A stretch of DNA of 64,000 nucleotides from Marinilabilia salmonicolor JCM 21150 (GTDB lineage Bacteria > Bacteroidota > Bacteroidia > Bacteroidales > Marinilabiliaceae), in assembly GCF_000259075.1 (NCBI RefSeq), contig NZ_AJKI01000002.1, forward strand, positions 1-64,000. Direction: 5' to 3'. The position numbers and the translations under genes are program-made. The notes under the pieces are model-generated. The model was not told the DNA's origin, did no database searches, and saw only the letters and a list, made by a program, of their open reading frames with translations. Below, in pieces: positions 36,332 through 46,431 of this stretch; the first letter of the stretch is position 1; each line of letters opens with the position of its first letter.

Positions 36332-38803
36332 ATGAGTGTTCCCGAAACTTTTGTTGATGTAATATTACCTGTGCCCCTGCCACGGTTGTTTACCTATAGT
36401 GTACCATCTGACATGGCTGACATTCCTGAACCCGGAATCAGAGTGGTGGTACCTTTTGGTAAAAAGAAACAATATTCGGGGATCATTTTTTCTGTCCATA
36501 AAAATAAACCCAAAGATTACGAAACAAAACCAATTCTTTCGGTTCTTGAATCGTCCCCCATTGTTACTGCTGCTCAACTGAACTTTTGGGAATGGATGGC
36601 CGAATATTACCAATGTACTCTCGGCGAGGTTTACAAGGCGGCGCTACCATCGGGATTAAAGCTGGAAAGTGAAACCCGGGTCTATTACAACCCTGATTAT
36701 ATTCAACTGGATAATCTTCCTGAAAAAACAACTAAAACACTCCTGTTCCTCTCCGAAAAAAAAGTCTGCACGATACAGGAGATTAACACTTTCCTAGGAC
36801 AAAAAAGCAGTATGCCATTGTTGCACAAGCTAATGGAAGAAGGAGCGGTTTTTGTAAGTGAACGACTGAAAGAAAACTATAAAGCCAAAACAGAAAATCA
36901 CCTCAGAATATCAGAAGTTTTTCGTACAGAAACAAAACTCCATGAGGCTTTCAATCTATTAGAGAAAGCCCCGCGACAGCTTAATCTACTGATGACGCTG
37001 ATACAGAAAACAGGAGGTGCCGGCAATGCTCTTAAAGGAAAGTCCATTGCCCGAAAAGACCTGCTGGAAGAAAACAGCAGTGCCACTGCCGCACTGAACG
37101 AACTCATCAAAAAAGAGATTTTTGAACAGTTTTCCAGAGAGGTTGGCCGCCTGGATCGTTCAGAAGATGAAATACAACAAAAAAACACCTTCTCTCCAGC
37201 CCAGCAAAAAGCTTACGAAGAGATCGAAAAATCCTTTAATAATCAAACTGTTGTCCTTTTTCACGGGGTCACCTCCAGCGGAAAAACAGAAATCTATATT
37301 CACCTCATTGAAGAACACCTGAGCCGTGGAGAACAGGTACTTTATCTGCTGCCGGAAATTGCCCTTACCACGCAAATCACGACCCGTCTGAAGCGGCATT
37401 TTGGTAACAAACTGGGCATTTATCACTCAAAATTCAGCAGTGAGGAGCGTGTAGAGGTGTATCGTGACCTGCTTGAAAACCAAAACTATAAGGTGATATT
37501 AGGCGTGCGATCTTCCATATTCCTGCCATTTCATAACCTGGGCCTGGTAATAGTAGATGAAGAACACGAACACTCCTTCAAACAGTTTGATCCTGCCCCA
37601 CGGTACCATGCACGCGATGCAGGAATTATGCTTGCAATCAAACACAACGCGAAAGTACTCCTGGGTACAGCAACACCGGCCATCGAAAGCTACTACAATG
37701 CCCAAAAAGGGAAATATGCACTTGTTGAGCTCAAAACCCGTCATGAAGACATTCAGCTTCCGAGAATCCTGGTGGCTGACACCCGTGAAGCGCGGCGTAA
37801 AAAACAAATGAAGTCGCACTTCACGCCCTTGCTGCTGGAACATATTCAGCAAAGTCTGGACAACAAACAACAGGTCATTCTTTTCCAAAACCGACGCGGA
37901 TTTTCTCCCTTTCTGGAGTGCAGCGTATGCTCATGGGTTCCCAAATGCAATTATTGCGATGTGAGTATGACCTACCACAAAAAAATGAATCAGTTGGTTT
38001 GTCATTACTGCGGACACACAGTGACAACCCCCTCTACCTGCAATGCATGTGGCAGTCCCTCCCTCTCCACTCAGGGATTTGGGACCGAAAAAATTGAGGA
38101 GGAAATAAAACTGATGTTCCCGGGAGCCAGAGTTTCCCGGATGGACCTGGATACCACAAGGTCAAAAAAATCTTATCAGAAAATCATCTCCGATTTTGAG
38201 GATGGCAAGGTGGACATCCTTATCGGAACACAAATGATTACCAAGGGGCTTGACTTTGACAATGTAAGCGTGGTTGGCATACTGAATGCAGACAATATGC
38301 TCAATATTCCTGACTTCAGAGCTTTTGAGCGTGGCTTTCAGATGATGGCCCAGGTAAGCGGGCGTGCAGGCAGAAAAAACAAGCAAGGCACAGTCGTCCT
38401 GCAAACCTCTTCGCCCGACCACCCAATTATAGGCTATGTGGTGGAAAATGATTACCAGACCATGTACCGGACACAAATAGAGGAACGACAACTTTACAAA
38501 TACCCACCCTATTACCGGCTTATCAACCTCACCCTCAGGCATAAGAACAAGGGCATTGTGGAGAAAGCCGCCGACGAACTGGCAGCCAGGCTTCGGGCCA
38601 TATTCGGAGAACGGGTACTGGGACCTCAGGAACCACCCGTTGCGAGGGTGCAAAATTTGTACCTGACCCGAATAATTCTGAAATTTGAGAAAGGACACGC
38701 TCCTTCTTATGTCAAACAGCTGATGAATGATGCCACCAATGCCATACTCAGCCAGCCGCAATGGAAATATATCACCATCCAGACCGATGTAGATCCTCTT
38801 TAG
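36332..38803 (+). CDS. priA: Primosomal replication helicase PriA
   Basis: This 823-residue superfamily 2 helicase restarts stalled forks. The N-terminal DNA-binding part (1-250) precedes Walker A GVTSSGKTE, the DEEH box (VIVDEEHEHSFKQ) and GTATPAIES. Zinc-binding cysteines follow in CSVCSWVPKCNYC, then CHYCGH and CNACGS. The C-terminal helicase motif is GTQMITKGLDFDNV. Length is normal for the phylum. Confidence 0.97.
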   Translation: MSVPETFVDVILPVPLPRLFTYSVPSDMADIPEPGIRVVVPFGKKKQYSGIIFSVHKNKPKDYETKPILSVLESSPIVTAAQLNFWEWMAEYYQCTLGEVYKAALPSGLKLESETRVYYNPDYIQLDNLPEKTTKTLLFLSEKKVCTIQEINTFLGQKSSMPLLHKLMEEGAVFVSERLKENYKAKTENHLRISEVFRTETKLHEAFNLLEKAPRQLNLLMTLIQKTGGAGNALKGKSIARKDLLEENSSATAALNELIKKEIFEQFSREVGRLDRSEDEIQQKNTFSPAQQKAYEEIEKSFNNQTVVLFHGVTSSGKTEIYIHLIEEHLSRGEQVLYLLPEIALTTQITTRLKRHFGNKLGIYHSKFSSEERVEVYRDLLENQNYKVILGVRSSIFLPFHNLGLVIVDEEHEHSFKQFDPAPRYHARDAGIMLAIKHNAKVLLGTATPAIESYYNAQKGKYALVELKTRHEDIQLPRILVADTREARRKKQMKSHFTPLLLEHIQQSLDNKQQVILFQNRRGFSPFLECSVCSWVPKCNYCDVSMTYHKKMNQLVCHYCGHTVTTPSTCNACGSPSLSTQGFGTEKIEEEIKLMFPGARVSRMDLDTTRSKKSYQKIISDFEDGKVDILIGTQMITKGLDFDNVSVVGILNADNMLNIPDFRAFERGFQMMAQVSGRAGRKNKQGTVVLQTSSPDHPIIGYVVENDYQTMYRTQIEERQLYKYPPYYRLINLTLRHKNKGIVEKAADELAARLRAIFGERVLGPQEPPVARVQNLYLTRIILKFEKGHAPSYVKQLMNDATNAILSQPQWKYITIQTDVDPL

Positions 38804-39105
38804 CCCAATGGATTGACTAAACTCAACTTCCCTTCTGTGCACCCGTATAAAATTAGACTAAGTTATTGGACGGATGCAACTCGTCCCGAACATTCGTGAA
38901 TGGTTTCAATATATCCATCAAAAGATCAAAGGATTTTTTTAACTTTGTTGCCGGCCCGCAACCCCCTTGCAATTAGCTTAATACCTGTTTATTAATCAAA
39001 TATATGCCCATTTGGGCGGTATTTTTTCAATAAAAGTATAACTTTGGCTGTTGCCAAAAAATGGGTATATTCCCGCTTTCTGTACACAGATAAATTTTGA
39101 TTTTT
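38804..39105 (+). promoter_or_regulatory. Intergenic region with the parAB promoter
   Basis: TAACTTTG at 39039-39046 is a -7 match, 60 bp before the parA ATG. Two small hairpins flank it: GCCC(ATTT)GGGC at 39006-39017 upstream, and TTGGC(TGTT)GCCAA at 39044-39057 overlapping the likely transcript start. They might be operator or RNA elements. I did not see a canonical parS palindrome. Confidence 0.4.
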
Positions 39106-39906
39106 ATGGCTAAAATTATTGCTTTAGCAAACCAAAAAGGCGGTGTTGGGAAAACCACGACAGCCATTAACCTGGCTGCAAGTCTTGCAGTTCTCGAATA
39201 CAACGTACTCGTCATTGATGCTGATCCACAGGCAAACGCCACGTCGGGTCTGGGGTACGATTTACGTGAAGTTGAAACAAGCATTTATGAATGCATTGTG
39301 GATGGGGCAGATCCTCAGACTGCAATTCAAAAAGGTGAGATTGAACACTTATATCTGTTACCTTCACACATAGACCTGGTTGGAGCTGAAATTGAAATGC
39401 TCAATATGCCCGACCGTGAAAAAGTGCTGAAAGGTGTGATCAACAAAATTCAGGATCAGTTTGATTTTGTACTGATTGATTGCTCCCCCTCACTGGGTCT
39501 CATTACGGTAAATGCCCTGACAGCAGCCGATTCAATAATAATACCCGTACAATGTGAATATTTTGCACTGGAAGGACTGGGTAAACTATTGAACACCATT
39601 AAAATCATCCAAAACCGGTTAAACCCCGATTTGGAAATTGAAGGTTTCCTGTTAACCATGTACGATTCACGCCTGCGTCTTTCCAACCAGGTTGTGGAAG
39701 AAGTGCAGAAGCATTTCCAGGATATGGTTTTTGAAACCCTCATTACCCGTAACATCAAGCTGAGCGAGGCCCCCAGTTACGGAAAAGCAGTGGTTATGTA
39801 CGATGCATCTTCAAAAGGAGCCATGAACTATTTGAATCTGGCCCGGGAATTGTTGCAAAAGAACAACATGACCAAAATTGACAGCAAGGAAAAAACAGCC
39901 AAATAA
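39106..39906 (+). CDS. parA: Chromosome-partitioning ATPase ParA (Soj)
   Basis: This 266-residue product starts from the ATG at 39106; an in-frame TTG at 39097 is less likely. It has the deviant Walker A motif KGGVGKTT (residues 11-18), Walker A-prime/B segments VLVIDADPQANAT and FVLIDCSPSLGLIT, and standard chromosomal Soj length. It works with ParB at parS sites to segregate the origin region. parB follows after 23 bp. Confidence 0.96.
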   Translation: MAKIIALANQKGGVGKTTTAINLAASLAVLEYNVLVIDADPQANATSGLGYDLREVETSIYECIVDGADPQTAIQKGEIEHLYLLPSHIDLVGAEIEMLNMPDREKVLKGVINKIQDQFDFVLIDCSPSLGLITVNALTAADSIIIPVQCEYFALEGLGKLLNTIKIIQNRLNPDLEIEGFLLTMYDSRLRLSNQVVEEVQKHFQDMVFETLITRNIKLSEAPSYGKAVVMYDASSKGAMNYLNLARELLQKNNMTKIDSKEKTAK

Positions 39907-39929
39907 CAGAGCATATACAATACAATAAG

Positions 39930-40814
39930 ATGGCAAGAAAAAACGCATTGGGACGAGGACTGGGAGCATTGATTGACAATTCGGAAGAGTACGGGCAAGG
40001 CGCCCCGAAGCCCGAAGCGGCAATCAATGAAATTCCGGTGGATAAAATTGAAGGAAACCCCTGGCAGCCCCGTTCCCGCTTCGACGAAGAAAAACTCAAC
40101 GAACTGGCAGCCTCCATCAAGGAGATTGGCATCATTCAGCCGCTCACACTTCGTAAAGCCGGCAACAAATTTCAGCTGATCGCCGGAGAACGTCGCTTCA
40201 GAGCTGCCAAATTATCCGGTCTGGAAACCGTTCCTGCCTATGTACGCATGGCTGAAGACGATACCATGCTGGAAATGGCATTGGTTGAGAACATTCAGCG
40301 TGAAGACCTCGATCCCATTGAAGTTGCCATCAGTTATCAGCGTTTAATGGATGAATGTGACCTTACACAGGAAAGCATGTCAGAAAGAGTAGGGAAAAAA
40401 CGCTCTACAATATCCAATTACCTGCGACTGCTGAAACTCCCTGCAGAGATACAATTAGGTTTGCGCGAAAAGCAAATTACCATGGGGCATGCCAGGGCCC
40501 TCATCAACCTTGATGACCAAAAAGCGCGCATCAAAATCTTCAACCAGACAGTTAAAAACGATTTGAGTGTTCGCAAGGTTGAGGAGATGGTCCGGGAACT
40601 TGCCCAAGGCGAAGAGTCAAAGAAAAAAGAGAAGAAAAAAGAAGAACTTCCCGCTGAGTACGAACAATTGCGTCAACAGTTGTCCAACTTTTTCAAGACC
40701 AATATTCAATTTTCCCGTGGCAACAACGGAAAAGGGAAGATAGTTATTCCTTTCCGCTCGGATGAAGAATTGGAAAAAATCATTAATGAGCTGGACAAAG
40801 CAAAAACCAATTAA
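39930..40814 (+). CDS. parB: Chromosome-partitioning protein ParB (Spo0J)
   Basis: This 294-residue protein has the N-terminal KNALGRGLGALI motif and the CTPase/ParB core (GERRFRAAKLSGLETVPAYVR, ALVENIQREDLDPIEVA). A helix-turn-helix region (LTQESMSERVGKKRSTISNYLRLLKLP) and a C-terminal dimerisation domain complete it. It loads at parS and slides on DNA. It is followed by DUF5683 and a MltD-like gene, a neighbourhood typical of Bacteroidota. Confidence 0.96.
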   Translation: MARKNALGRGLGALIDNSEEYGQGAPKPEAAINEIPVDKIEGNPWQPRSRFDEEKLNELAASIKEIGIIQPLTLRKAGNKFQLIAGERRFRAAKLSGLETVPAYVRMAEDDTMLEMALVENIQREDLDPIEVAISYQRLMDECDLTQESMSERVGKKRSTISNYLRLLKLPAEIQLGLREKQITMGHARALINLDDQKARIKIFNQTVKNDLSVRKVEEMVRELAQGEESKKKEKKKEELPAEYEQLRQQLSNFFKTNIQFSRGNNGKGKIVIPFRSDEELEKIINELDKAKTN

Positions 40815-40830
40815 CGCAGAAGAGGTGAGG

Positions 40831-41538
40831 ATGGATTTTAAGTTGTTGCGTGAAGCCATAGCCCCGATCACAATTGTTATTGTGCTGCTATTCGTGCCCA
40901 TATTGAACGAAGCAACAGCTCAGCTCCGGCAGGTAACTGATACGGCGAAAACAACCGTTAGCCGTATAGACACAGTGGACTTTCAGCAGGGGGAGTCCAT
41001 GGGCAATATCATGCCTGAAGCAAAAGAGGAAAAAATCCATTCTCCCCATAAAGCTACTTTCTATTCGGCCATTTTTCCCGGATTGGGACAGATTTACAAC
41101 AAAAAATACTGGAAACTCCCCATTGTTTACGGAGCCATCGGAGGGTTAGGGTATGCAATTCATTTCAACTCCACCAATTACAAAAAATATAAAAATGCTT
41201 ACCGGGACTTTCTCATACAAGACCCGGGAAACACATCGTATCTGGAGGTCCTCCCTGTGACCCTTACCATGGAAGAAATAGAAGCCAATCCCAACCTATC
41301 CTCCTGGTTCAGAAATGCTCTTGAAAAGAAACGCGACTATTACAAACGATACCGCGATCTGAGTTACATCGGCATGGCTGCCATTTATGTTTTGAATATG
41401 ATTGATGCCACCGTAGATGCTCATTTCTACAACTTTGATGTTAGTGATGACTTATCCATGAAAATTCAACCGGTCATCTTAGAGCACGACCCCGTTAGGG
41501 GAAACAGTTTTGGCATTCAACTGGCATTACAATTCTGA
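40831..41538 (+). CDS. DUF5683 domain-containing protein
   Basis: This 235-residue product starts from the ATG at 40831, preceded by a purine-rich GAAGAGGTGAGG. An open frame to 40762 would overlap parB. There is an N-terminal signal peptide (to about residue 30, ATAQ), then the DUF5683 core with KATFYSAIFPGLGQIYNKKYWKLPIVYG and two membrane-like segments. A small conserved neighbour of parAB and mltD in this phylum; function unknown. Confidence 0.88.
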   Translation: MDFKLLREAIAPITIVIVLLFVPILNEATAQLRQVTDTAKTTVSRIDTVDFQQGESMGNIMPEAKEEKIHSPHKATFYSAIFPGLGQIYNKKYWKLPIVYGAIGGLGYAIHFNSTNYKKYKNAYRDFLIQDPGNTSYLEVLPVTLTMEEIEANPNLSSWFRNALEKKRDYYKRYRDLSYIGMAAIYVLNMIDATVDAHFYNFDVSDDLSMKIQPVILEHDPVRGNSFGIQLALQF

Positions 41539-41667
41539 AAAACGCACCTGTCTGAAACCTAATAAGCCCAATAGCGTAGGAACAATAATTCGCAGACAGA
41601 ACCGGCCATTTCTGATACTGCAAAAAACTACGATGCAATAAACGACATATCTAAAAGGGAATAAAAT

Positions 41668-43230
41668 ATGATTAAGAAACTGTCTCACAGCTTCAAACTG
41701 ATATCTGTAACTGTCGGGCTTTTGATTTCGGCCAGCGCGGAATCTTCCACACCTCAAACCATCGACAGCGACACAACCATTACAATTACCACCGAAGCAA
41801 CCCTCCAACAATTTGCAGAGTCGCTGGACAGTCTGGTAGGTATCTGGTACATGAATTCCAATCCCGGTTTGGTGATGGATACCATTTACGACAGCGACCT
41901 GGTAGAACAGGCAAGTTTGTCTGACTCCCTTTACATAAAACGACTGGAAAACATCATTTCACCCTTCAAACTCAACTACAACAGTCACGTAAAGGCATAC
42001 ATCAATCTCTACACCAACAAACGTCGCGAACAGGTAGAAACAATGTTGGGTTTGTCGGATTATTATTTTCCGATTTTTGAAGCTGCCCTTGATGCCAAAG
42101 GACTTCCACTGGAATTAAAATATCTCCCGATAATTGAGTCTGCACTAAATCCGAGAGCCTTCTCACGTGCCGGAGCCTCCGGATTATGGCAATTTATGTA
42201 TTATACAGGGAAGCAGTACGGTCTGGAGGTCGATTCATATGTGGACGAACGCCGGGATCCGTATAAGTCAACGGAAGCGGCAGTCGATTTTTTGGAAGAT
42301 CTTTACAATATCTATGGCGACTGGCAGTTGGTAATTGCCGCCTATAATTGTGGTCCCGGCAATGTTAACAGAGCTATCCGACGTAGCGGAGGAAAACGAA
42401 ATTTCTGGGAAATATTCTATCTGCTGCCCCGGGAAACCAGAGGTTATGTCCCGGCATTTATTGCCGCAACCTATGTATTTACTTACCACCGGGAACATAA
42501 TCTAAGACCTGTAGCCGCCAATCTGCCTGTTGCATCCGATACGGTGATGATCTCGAAACCGCTCCATTTTTCGCAGGTTTCTGAAATCCTTCAAGTACCC
42601 ATGGATGTCATCAGACACTTGAATCCGCAATACAGAAAAGATATTATTCCCGCACAAAAAGAAAGTTATCCGCTTCGACTGGCATTTAATCTGTCTACTC
42701 AGTTTGCCTCACTGGAAGATTCTGTGATTGGCTATAACAGAGAAAAGTATTTTCCAGAAAACCAACTGGTCATAAAGCCGGGAAACACTTCTACAAACTC
42801 CTTCTCGCCCCCTCCGGGAAAAGAAAAGATTTACTACACGGTAAAATCGGGCGATGTGGTAGGTCTTATTGCAGACTGGTTTGATGTTTATTCTTCAAGT
42901 CTGAGGTACTGGAACAATATCAGAAGAAATGTCATCCGTGTAGGCCAAAAACTGGTAATTTATGTGGACAAAGATAAGGTGGAACATTATCAGAGAATTG
43001 CCCGACAAAAAAGCGGTTATACAGCCTCCGCTTCCGCCGGGACACAACTGGCTGATACCGGAAATGCAGGCGATTACATCTATCACACCGTTGGCAGAGG
43101 CGATAGTGTATGGTCCATCGCCCGTGAATATCCCGGTGTAACCGATTCGGACATTCTCCGTTTAAACAATATTACCAATGCCCAGAAAATTAAACCCGGG
43201 CAACGACTTAAAATAAAGCCTAAGTCTTGA
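41668..43230 (+). CDS. Membrane-bound lytic transglycosylase (MltD-like) with two LysM domains
   Basis: This 520-residue secreted enzyme has a signal peptide (to about 24), then a GH23/SLT domain at about 125-280. The catalytic glutamate is E157 in PIIESALNPRAFSRAGASGLWQFM, and the domain ends with AAYNCGPGNVNRAI. Two LysM modules (about 387-433 and 469-518) bind peptidoglycan. It cleaves murein to 1,6-anhydro products in the periplasm. No lipobox is seen, so it is not a lipoprotein like E. coli MltD. Confidence 0.9.
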   Translation: MIKKLSHSFKLISVTVGLLISASAESSTPQTIDSDTTITITTEATLQQFAESLDSLVGIWYMNSNPGLVMDTIYDSDLVEQASLSDSLYIKRLENIISPFKLNYNSHVKAYINLYTNKRREQVETMLGLSDYYFPIFEAALDAKGLPLELKYLPIIESALNPRAFSRAGASGLWQFMYYTGKQYGLEVDSYVDERRDPYKSTEAAVDFLEDLYNIYGDWQLVIAAYNCGPGNVNRAIRRSGGKRNFWEIFYLLPRETRGYVPAFIAATYVFTYHREHNLRPVAANLPVASDTVMISKPLHFSQVSEILQVPMDVIRHLNPQYRKDIIPAQKESYPLRLAFNLSTQFASLEDSVIGYNREKYFPENQLVIKPGNTSTNSFSPPPGKEKIYYTVKSGDVVGLIADWFDVYSSSLRYWNNIRRNVIRVGQKLVIYVDKDKVEHYQRIARQKSGYTASASAGTQLADTGNAGDYIYHTVGRGDSVWSIAREYPGVTDSDILRLNNITNAQKIKPGQRLKIKPKS

Positions 43231-43369
43231 GTCTTTGATGCCCATAACATCTCTGCAGGAAATTTTTGAATCCCTGCTCCGGCCGTTTCTTAACAGACCT
43301 GCACCATTTTGTTGGCAACACCCCTGTTAATGGGAACAAACTCAAGCCTTAGAACTAACCAGGCTCCGG

Positions 43370-44779
43370 ATGATGCGTCCGATAAAGATATTTTTGTATT
43401 TTCTGCTAATCTCACTACTGATCATCCTCTTCGACCAGTGGTTGGGACGCATCAGCTTTTCGGTACCGGGATACCTCAGCCAGTTCCCCGGGAATCAGCA
43501 AACAGACACAATCCCGGGATTACTTATTACCGAAATTGAGCAAACAGACACAAACATTACAACGATTACCTTACCTGACTCTCTGCCGGGCAAAGACACC
43601 CTTCCGGAAATTAAAAAACCAATTCTTTTTTCTGATTCTATTCTGACGGCCCCCCCTTTGTTTCAGAAACTTTACAGATCCTTTTGCCTGAAAGCCCGGA
43701 CAGCCGACAGCCTGAAGCAGGTGGTCAGAGTGCTGCACATGGGAGACAGTCAGATTGAAGCAGACAGGATAACAGCCATCTTAAGAAAACATTTTCAACA
43801 ACTGTATGGAGGTTCAGGGCCGGGGTTTGTTATGCCCATCGATCCTCTCCAAATCAACGCCAACGTATCTGTCTCTCATTCGGACAACTGGATCTTGTCC
43901 TACAGTTACAAAAAAAAGAGTGCGCCCATTCCGGTCCGCTATGGATTTCCAGGAAAAGCAAGCTGGTTCACCGATTCAATCGCCAATATCTCTATAAAAC
44001 CAATTGCATGGAAATCTCAGCGGTTAAGACAGTTTCCCAATATCAGGCTGATGCTCTCCGCTGCAAAAACTTCATTGGTTCTCCGGTCAGATATAGATAA
44101 TCAGATCAGATATGACACACTTACCGGAAATACAGGAGACCTTCACTTGTTAAGTTTTCAGGCCCCTGCTTTTCCTGGAAACATCAACTTTCATTTTTCG
44201 GGAGCTGCAAGTCCGGTAATTCATGGTATAACCCTCGACAATACGGGAGGTGTAGCGGTTGACAACCTGGCTATGCGAGGCCGGCCATGGCCGGGCATTC
44301 GAATTGCCGACAACCGAATGCTCCAAATGATGGCAGAACAGCTTAACACAGGATTCATCATCCTGCAATTTGGCACCAATGTTCTACCCACAAGAACAGA
44401 CAATTACAATTTTTACCGCATCCATTTCCTTAAGGAATTAGAGCTACTGAAAAAACTTTTGCCGGAGGTGCCTGTGCTGGTTATCGGAGTTCAGGCAGCA
44501 GCTGAATCAAAAGAGGGGACCCTCGTTGCAATGGAACATGCCCGGCTCATTAGCGAAGCACAAAAGGCAGCAACCCTGGCTTGCGATATGGCCTTCTTCG
44601 ACCTTCACAAAGCCATGGGGGGAACAGAAGGTGCCATTAATTGGGCCCAGGAAAGCCCCTCTCTGATGCTGTCAGACATGATGCACTTCAGCAGCCGGGG
44701 GGCAAGAGTGGTTGGCGACCAGATATGGATGGCACTGGACTCCCTCCGAAATCACCTTCAAACCCCAATGGTTCCATGA
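43370..44779 (+). CDS. SGNH/GDSL-like hydrolase or acyltransferase partner, membrane-anchored
   Basis: This 469-residue protein has one N-terminal membrane helix (about 6-24), so the rest is likely periplasmic. SGNH blocks are visible: block I GDSQ with Ser127, block II AMRGR, block III FGTN, and block V SDMMH with Asp436 and His439. The stop overlaps the ATG of the MBOAT gene (ATGA). Such SGNH-MBOAT pairs transfer acetyl groups to polysaccharides or peptidoglycan, as in AlgI/AlgJ/AlgX and PatA/PatB. The pairing is inferred from context. Confidence 0.8.
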   Translation: MMRPIKIFLYFLLISLLIILFDQWLGRISFSVPGYLSQFPGNQQTDTIPGLLITEIEQTDTNITTITLPDSLPGKDTLPEIKKPILFSDSILTAPPLFQKLYRSFCLKARTADSLKQVVRVLHMGDSQIEADRITAILRKHFQQLYGGSGPGFVMPIDPLQINANVSVSHSDNWILSYSYKKKSAPIPVRYGFPGKASWFTDSIANISIKPIAWKSQRLRQFPNIRLMLSAAKTSLVLRSDIDNQIRYDTLTGNTGDLHLLSFQAPAFPGNINFHFSGAASPVIHGITLDNTGGVAVDNLAMRGRPWPGIRIADNRMLQMMAEQLNTGFIILQFGTNVLPTRTDNYNFYRIHFLKELELLKKLLPEVPVLVIGVQAAAESKEGTLVAMEHARLISEAQKAATLACDMAFFDLHKAMGGTEGAINWAQESPSLMLSDMMHFSSRGARVVGDQIWMALDSLRNHLQTPMVP

Positions 44780-46284
44780 GTGAATTCGCCCACATATGGA
44801 GATATGAAGCCGGGGAACCATTCATGTTTACATCCGCTCTGTTCTGGGTTTTCTTCGGAATAGTACTGTTAGGCCATGCGCTAACATCAAGACAACGAAT
44901 TGCCCGTACCGGTTTTTTATTTCTGGCAAGTTTGTTTTTCTATTACAAAGCCGGAGGATATTTCTTTTTCCTGCTGGTGATTTCCACATTAACTGATTTC
45001 TTCATCGGACTGGGGTTGGAGCATTTTACCCGTCACTGGAAACGTAAATTACTCCTGATCATCAGCCTGGCCATCAACCTCGGCATGCTGGGGTATTTTA
45101 AGTATGCCTGGTTTGTTGCTGATATATGGGGAGACATTACAGGTCAGGCAGTGGAAGCAAAAGACTGGCTGGCAATCTTCTCCAATGCAGTGTTCGGCAG
45201 TTCCTTCGAAGTCGATGACATCGTGCTTCCGGTTGGAATCTCTTTTTTCACATTCCAAACCATCAGCTATACCATGGACGTTTATCGTCGTCAATTGGCC
45301 CCGGTGCACAACATTCTGGACTTCGGCTTTTATGTCTCTTTTTTCCCGCAGCTGGTTGCCGGGCCCATCGTAAGGGCACGGGATTTTGTGCCTCAACTAT
45401 ACCGCCAGTTCTCCCTGACGGAAAAACAAGCGTGGCATGCCACCTTTCTTATTCTTTCAGGCCTGTTGAAGAAGATTGTTTTCTCTGATTACATCGCTGT
45501 CAACCTGGTGGACAGAGTCTTTGAAAGTCCGTTTCTCTATTCGGGGTTCGAAGTGCTCAGCGCCATCTATGGTTATACCCTGCAAATATACTGTGACTTT
45601 AGCGGCTACACCGATGTGGCCATCGGTTTAGCGCTGTTGTTGGGATTCAGGCTTCCACTCAATTTCAACAGTCCGTATAAGGCACTATCCATCTCCGAAT
45701 TCTGGCACCGCTGGCATATTTCGCTCTCCAGCTGGCTGCGGGATTACCTCTACATCCCTCTGGGCGGAAAAAGAAAAGGCAAATTCCGTACTCATCTCAA
45801 TCTGATGATCACCATGACACTTGGAGGCTTATGGCATGGCGCGTCATGGCGCTTTGTTTTATGGGGGATCTGGCATGGCATGGGTCTCATCGCCGACAAA
45901 CTCGTCAAACCTTTGACCCGCAATCTGCCCCTTTGGTTGGCAAAACCGGCAGGATTCTTCATCACTTTTCACTTTGTGGTAGCCGGATGGATCCTTTTCC
46001 GCGCCAACAACCTCGTCATAGCCCGGGAAATGACCAATCGTATATTTTCTGCTTTTCATGCCGACTTGATATGGCCGGCCATACAATCCAACTTCTGGTC
46101 TTACTTACTCATCGCACTGGGCTTCATATTTCATTGGCTTCCGGCGGCACTCAAAGAAAACCTGAGAGGTTGGTTCATCACCATGCATTGGACTGCCAAA
46201 GTGGCACTGGTAGCACTGGCAGTTGTACTTCTGCTGCAATTCAGAACAACCGAGGTGGTGCCATTTATTTATTTTAGGTTTTAG
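44776..46284 (+). CDS. MBOAT-family membrane-bound O-acyltransferase (AlgI/DltB/PatA-like)
   Basis: This 502-residue product starts from the ATG at 44776; the longer open frame overlaps the SGNH gene and is not preferred. About ten membrane helices are present. The family core is PVGISFFTFQTISYTMDVYRR, FPQLVAGPIVRA, DFSGYTDVAIG and EFWHRWHISLSSWLRDYLYIPLGG. The catalytic histidine lies in TLGGLWHGASW around residue 354. It would pass acyl groups across the inner membrane to the SGNH partner. The acceptor glycan is unknown. Confidence 0.92.
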   Translation: MSEFAHIWRYEAGEPFMFTSALFWVFFGIVLLGHALTSRQRIARTGFLFLASLFFYYKAGGYFFFLLVISTLTDFFIGLGLEHFTRHWKRKLLLIISLAINLGMLGYFKYAWFVADIWGDITGQAVEAKDWLAIFSNAVFGSSFEVDDIVLPVGISFFTFQTISYTMDVYRRQLAPVHNILDFGFYVSFFPQLVAGPIVRARDFVPQLYRQFSLTEKQAWHATFLILSGLLKKIVFSDYIAVNLVDRVFESPFLYSGFEVLSAIYGYTLQIYCDFSGYTDVAIGLALLLGFRLPLNFNSPYKALSISEFWHRWHISLSSWLRDYLYIPLGGKRKGKFRTHLNLMITMTLGGLWHGASWRFVLWGIWHGMGLIADKLVKPLTRNLPLWLAKPAGFFITFHFVVAGWILFRANNLVIAREMTNRIFSAFHADLIWPAIQSNFWSYLLIALGFIFHWLPAALKENLRGWFITMHWTAKVALVALAVVLLLQFRTTEVVPFIYFRF

Positions 46285-46297
46285 GAAAAGAAGCGGG

Positions 46298-46371
46298 AAG
46301 CTGAGATTGAGATTGAGGTTGAGACATGAGAAACAACCAACCCGCACACCTCAACCTAAAACTCTCAGCTT
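46298..46371. repeat. Large imperfect hairpin between the MBOAT and peptidase genes
   Basis: AAGCTGAGA (46298-46306) pairs with TCTCAGCTT (46363-46371). Internally AGGTTGAG (46316-46323) pairs with CTCAACCT (46350-46357). A short internal repeat of TGAGATTGAG builds the left arm. No T-run, so it is not a typical terminator. Confidence 0.5.
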
Positions 46372-46431
46372 AATCCCATGGCACCCTTTTTGATAAGAAT
46401 CTTCTATCTTTATACCATAAAAAATTGAACT

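Noticed and set aside
39006-39057. Small hairpins near the parA promoter as a parS site
   Set aside because: Neither resembles the canonical parS palindrome (TGTTTCACGTGAAACA type); kept only as a note on the promoter region.
44641-44775. N-terminal extension of the MBOAT gene
   Set aside because: It overlaps the SGNH gene and encodes a Pro/Gly-rich hydrophilic stretch absent from MBOAT proteins; the ATGA overlap at 44776 is the expected coupling.
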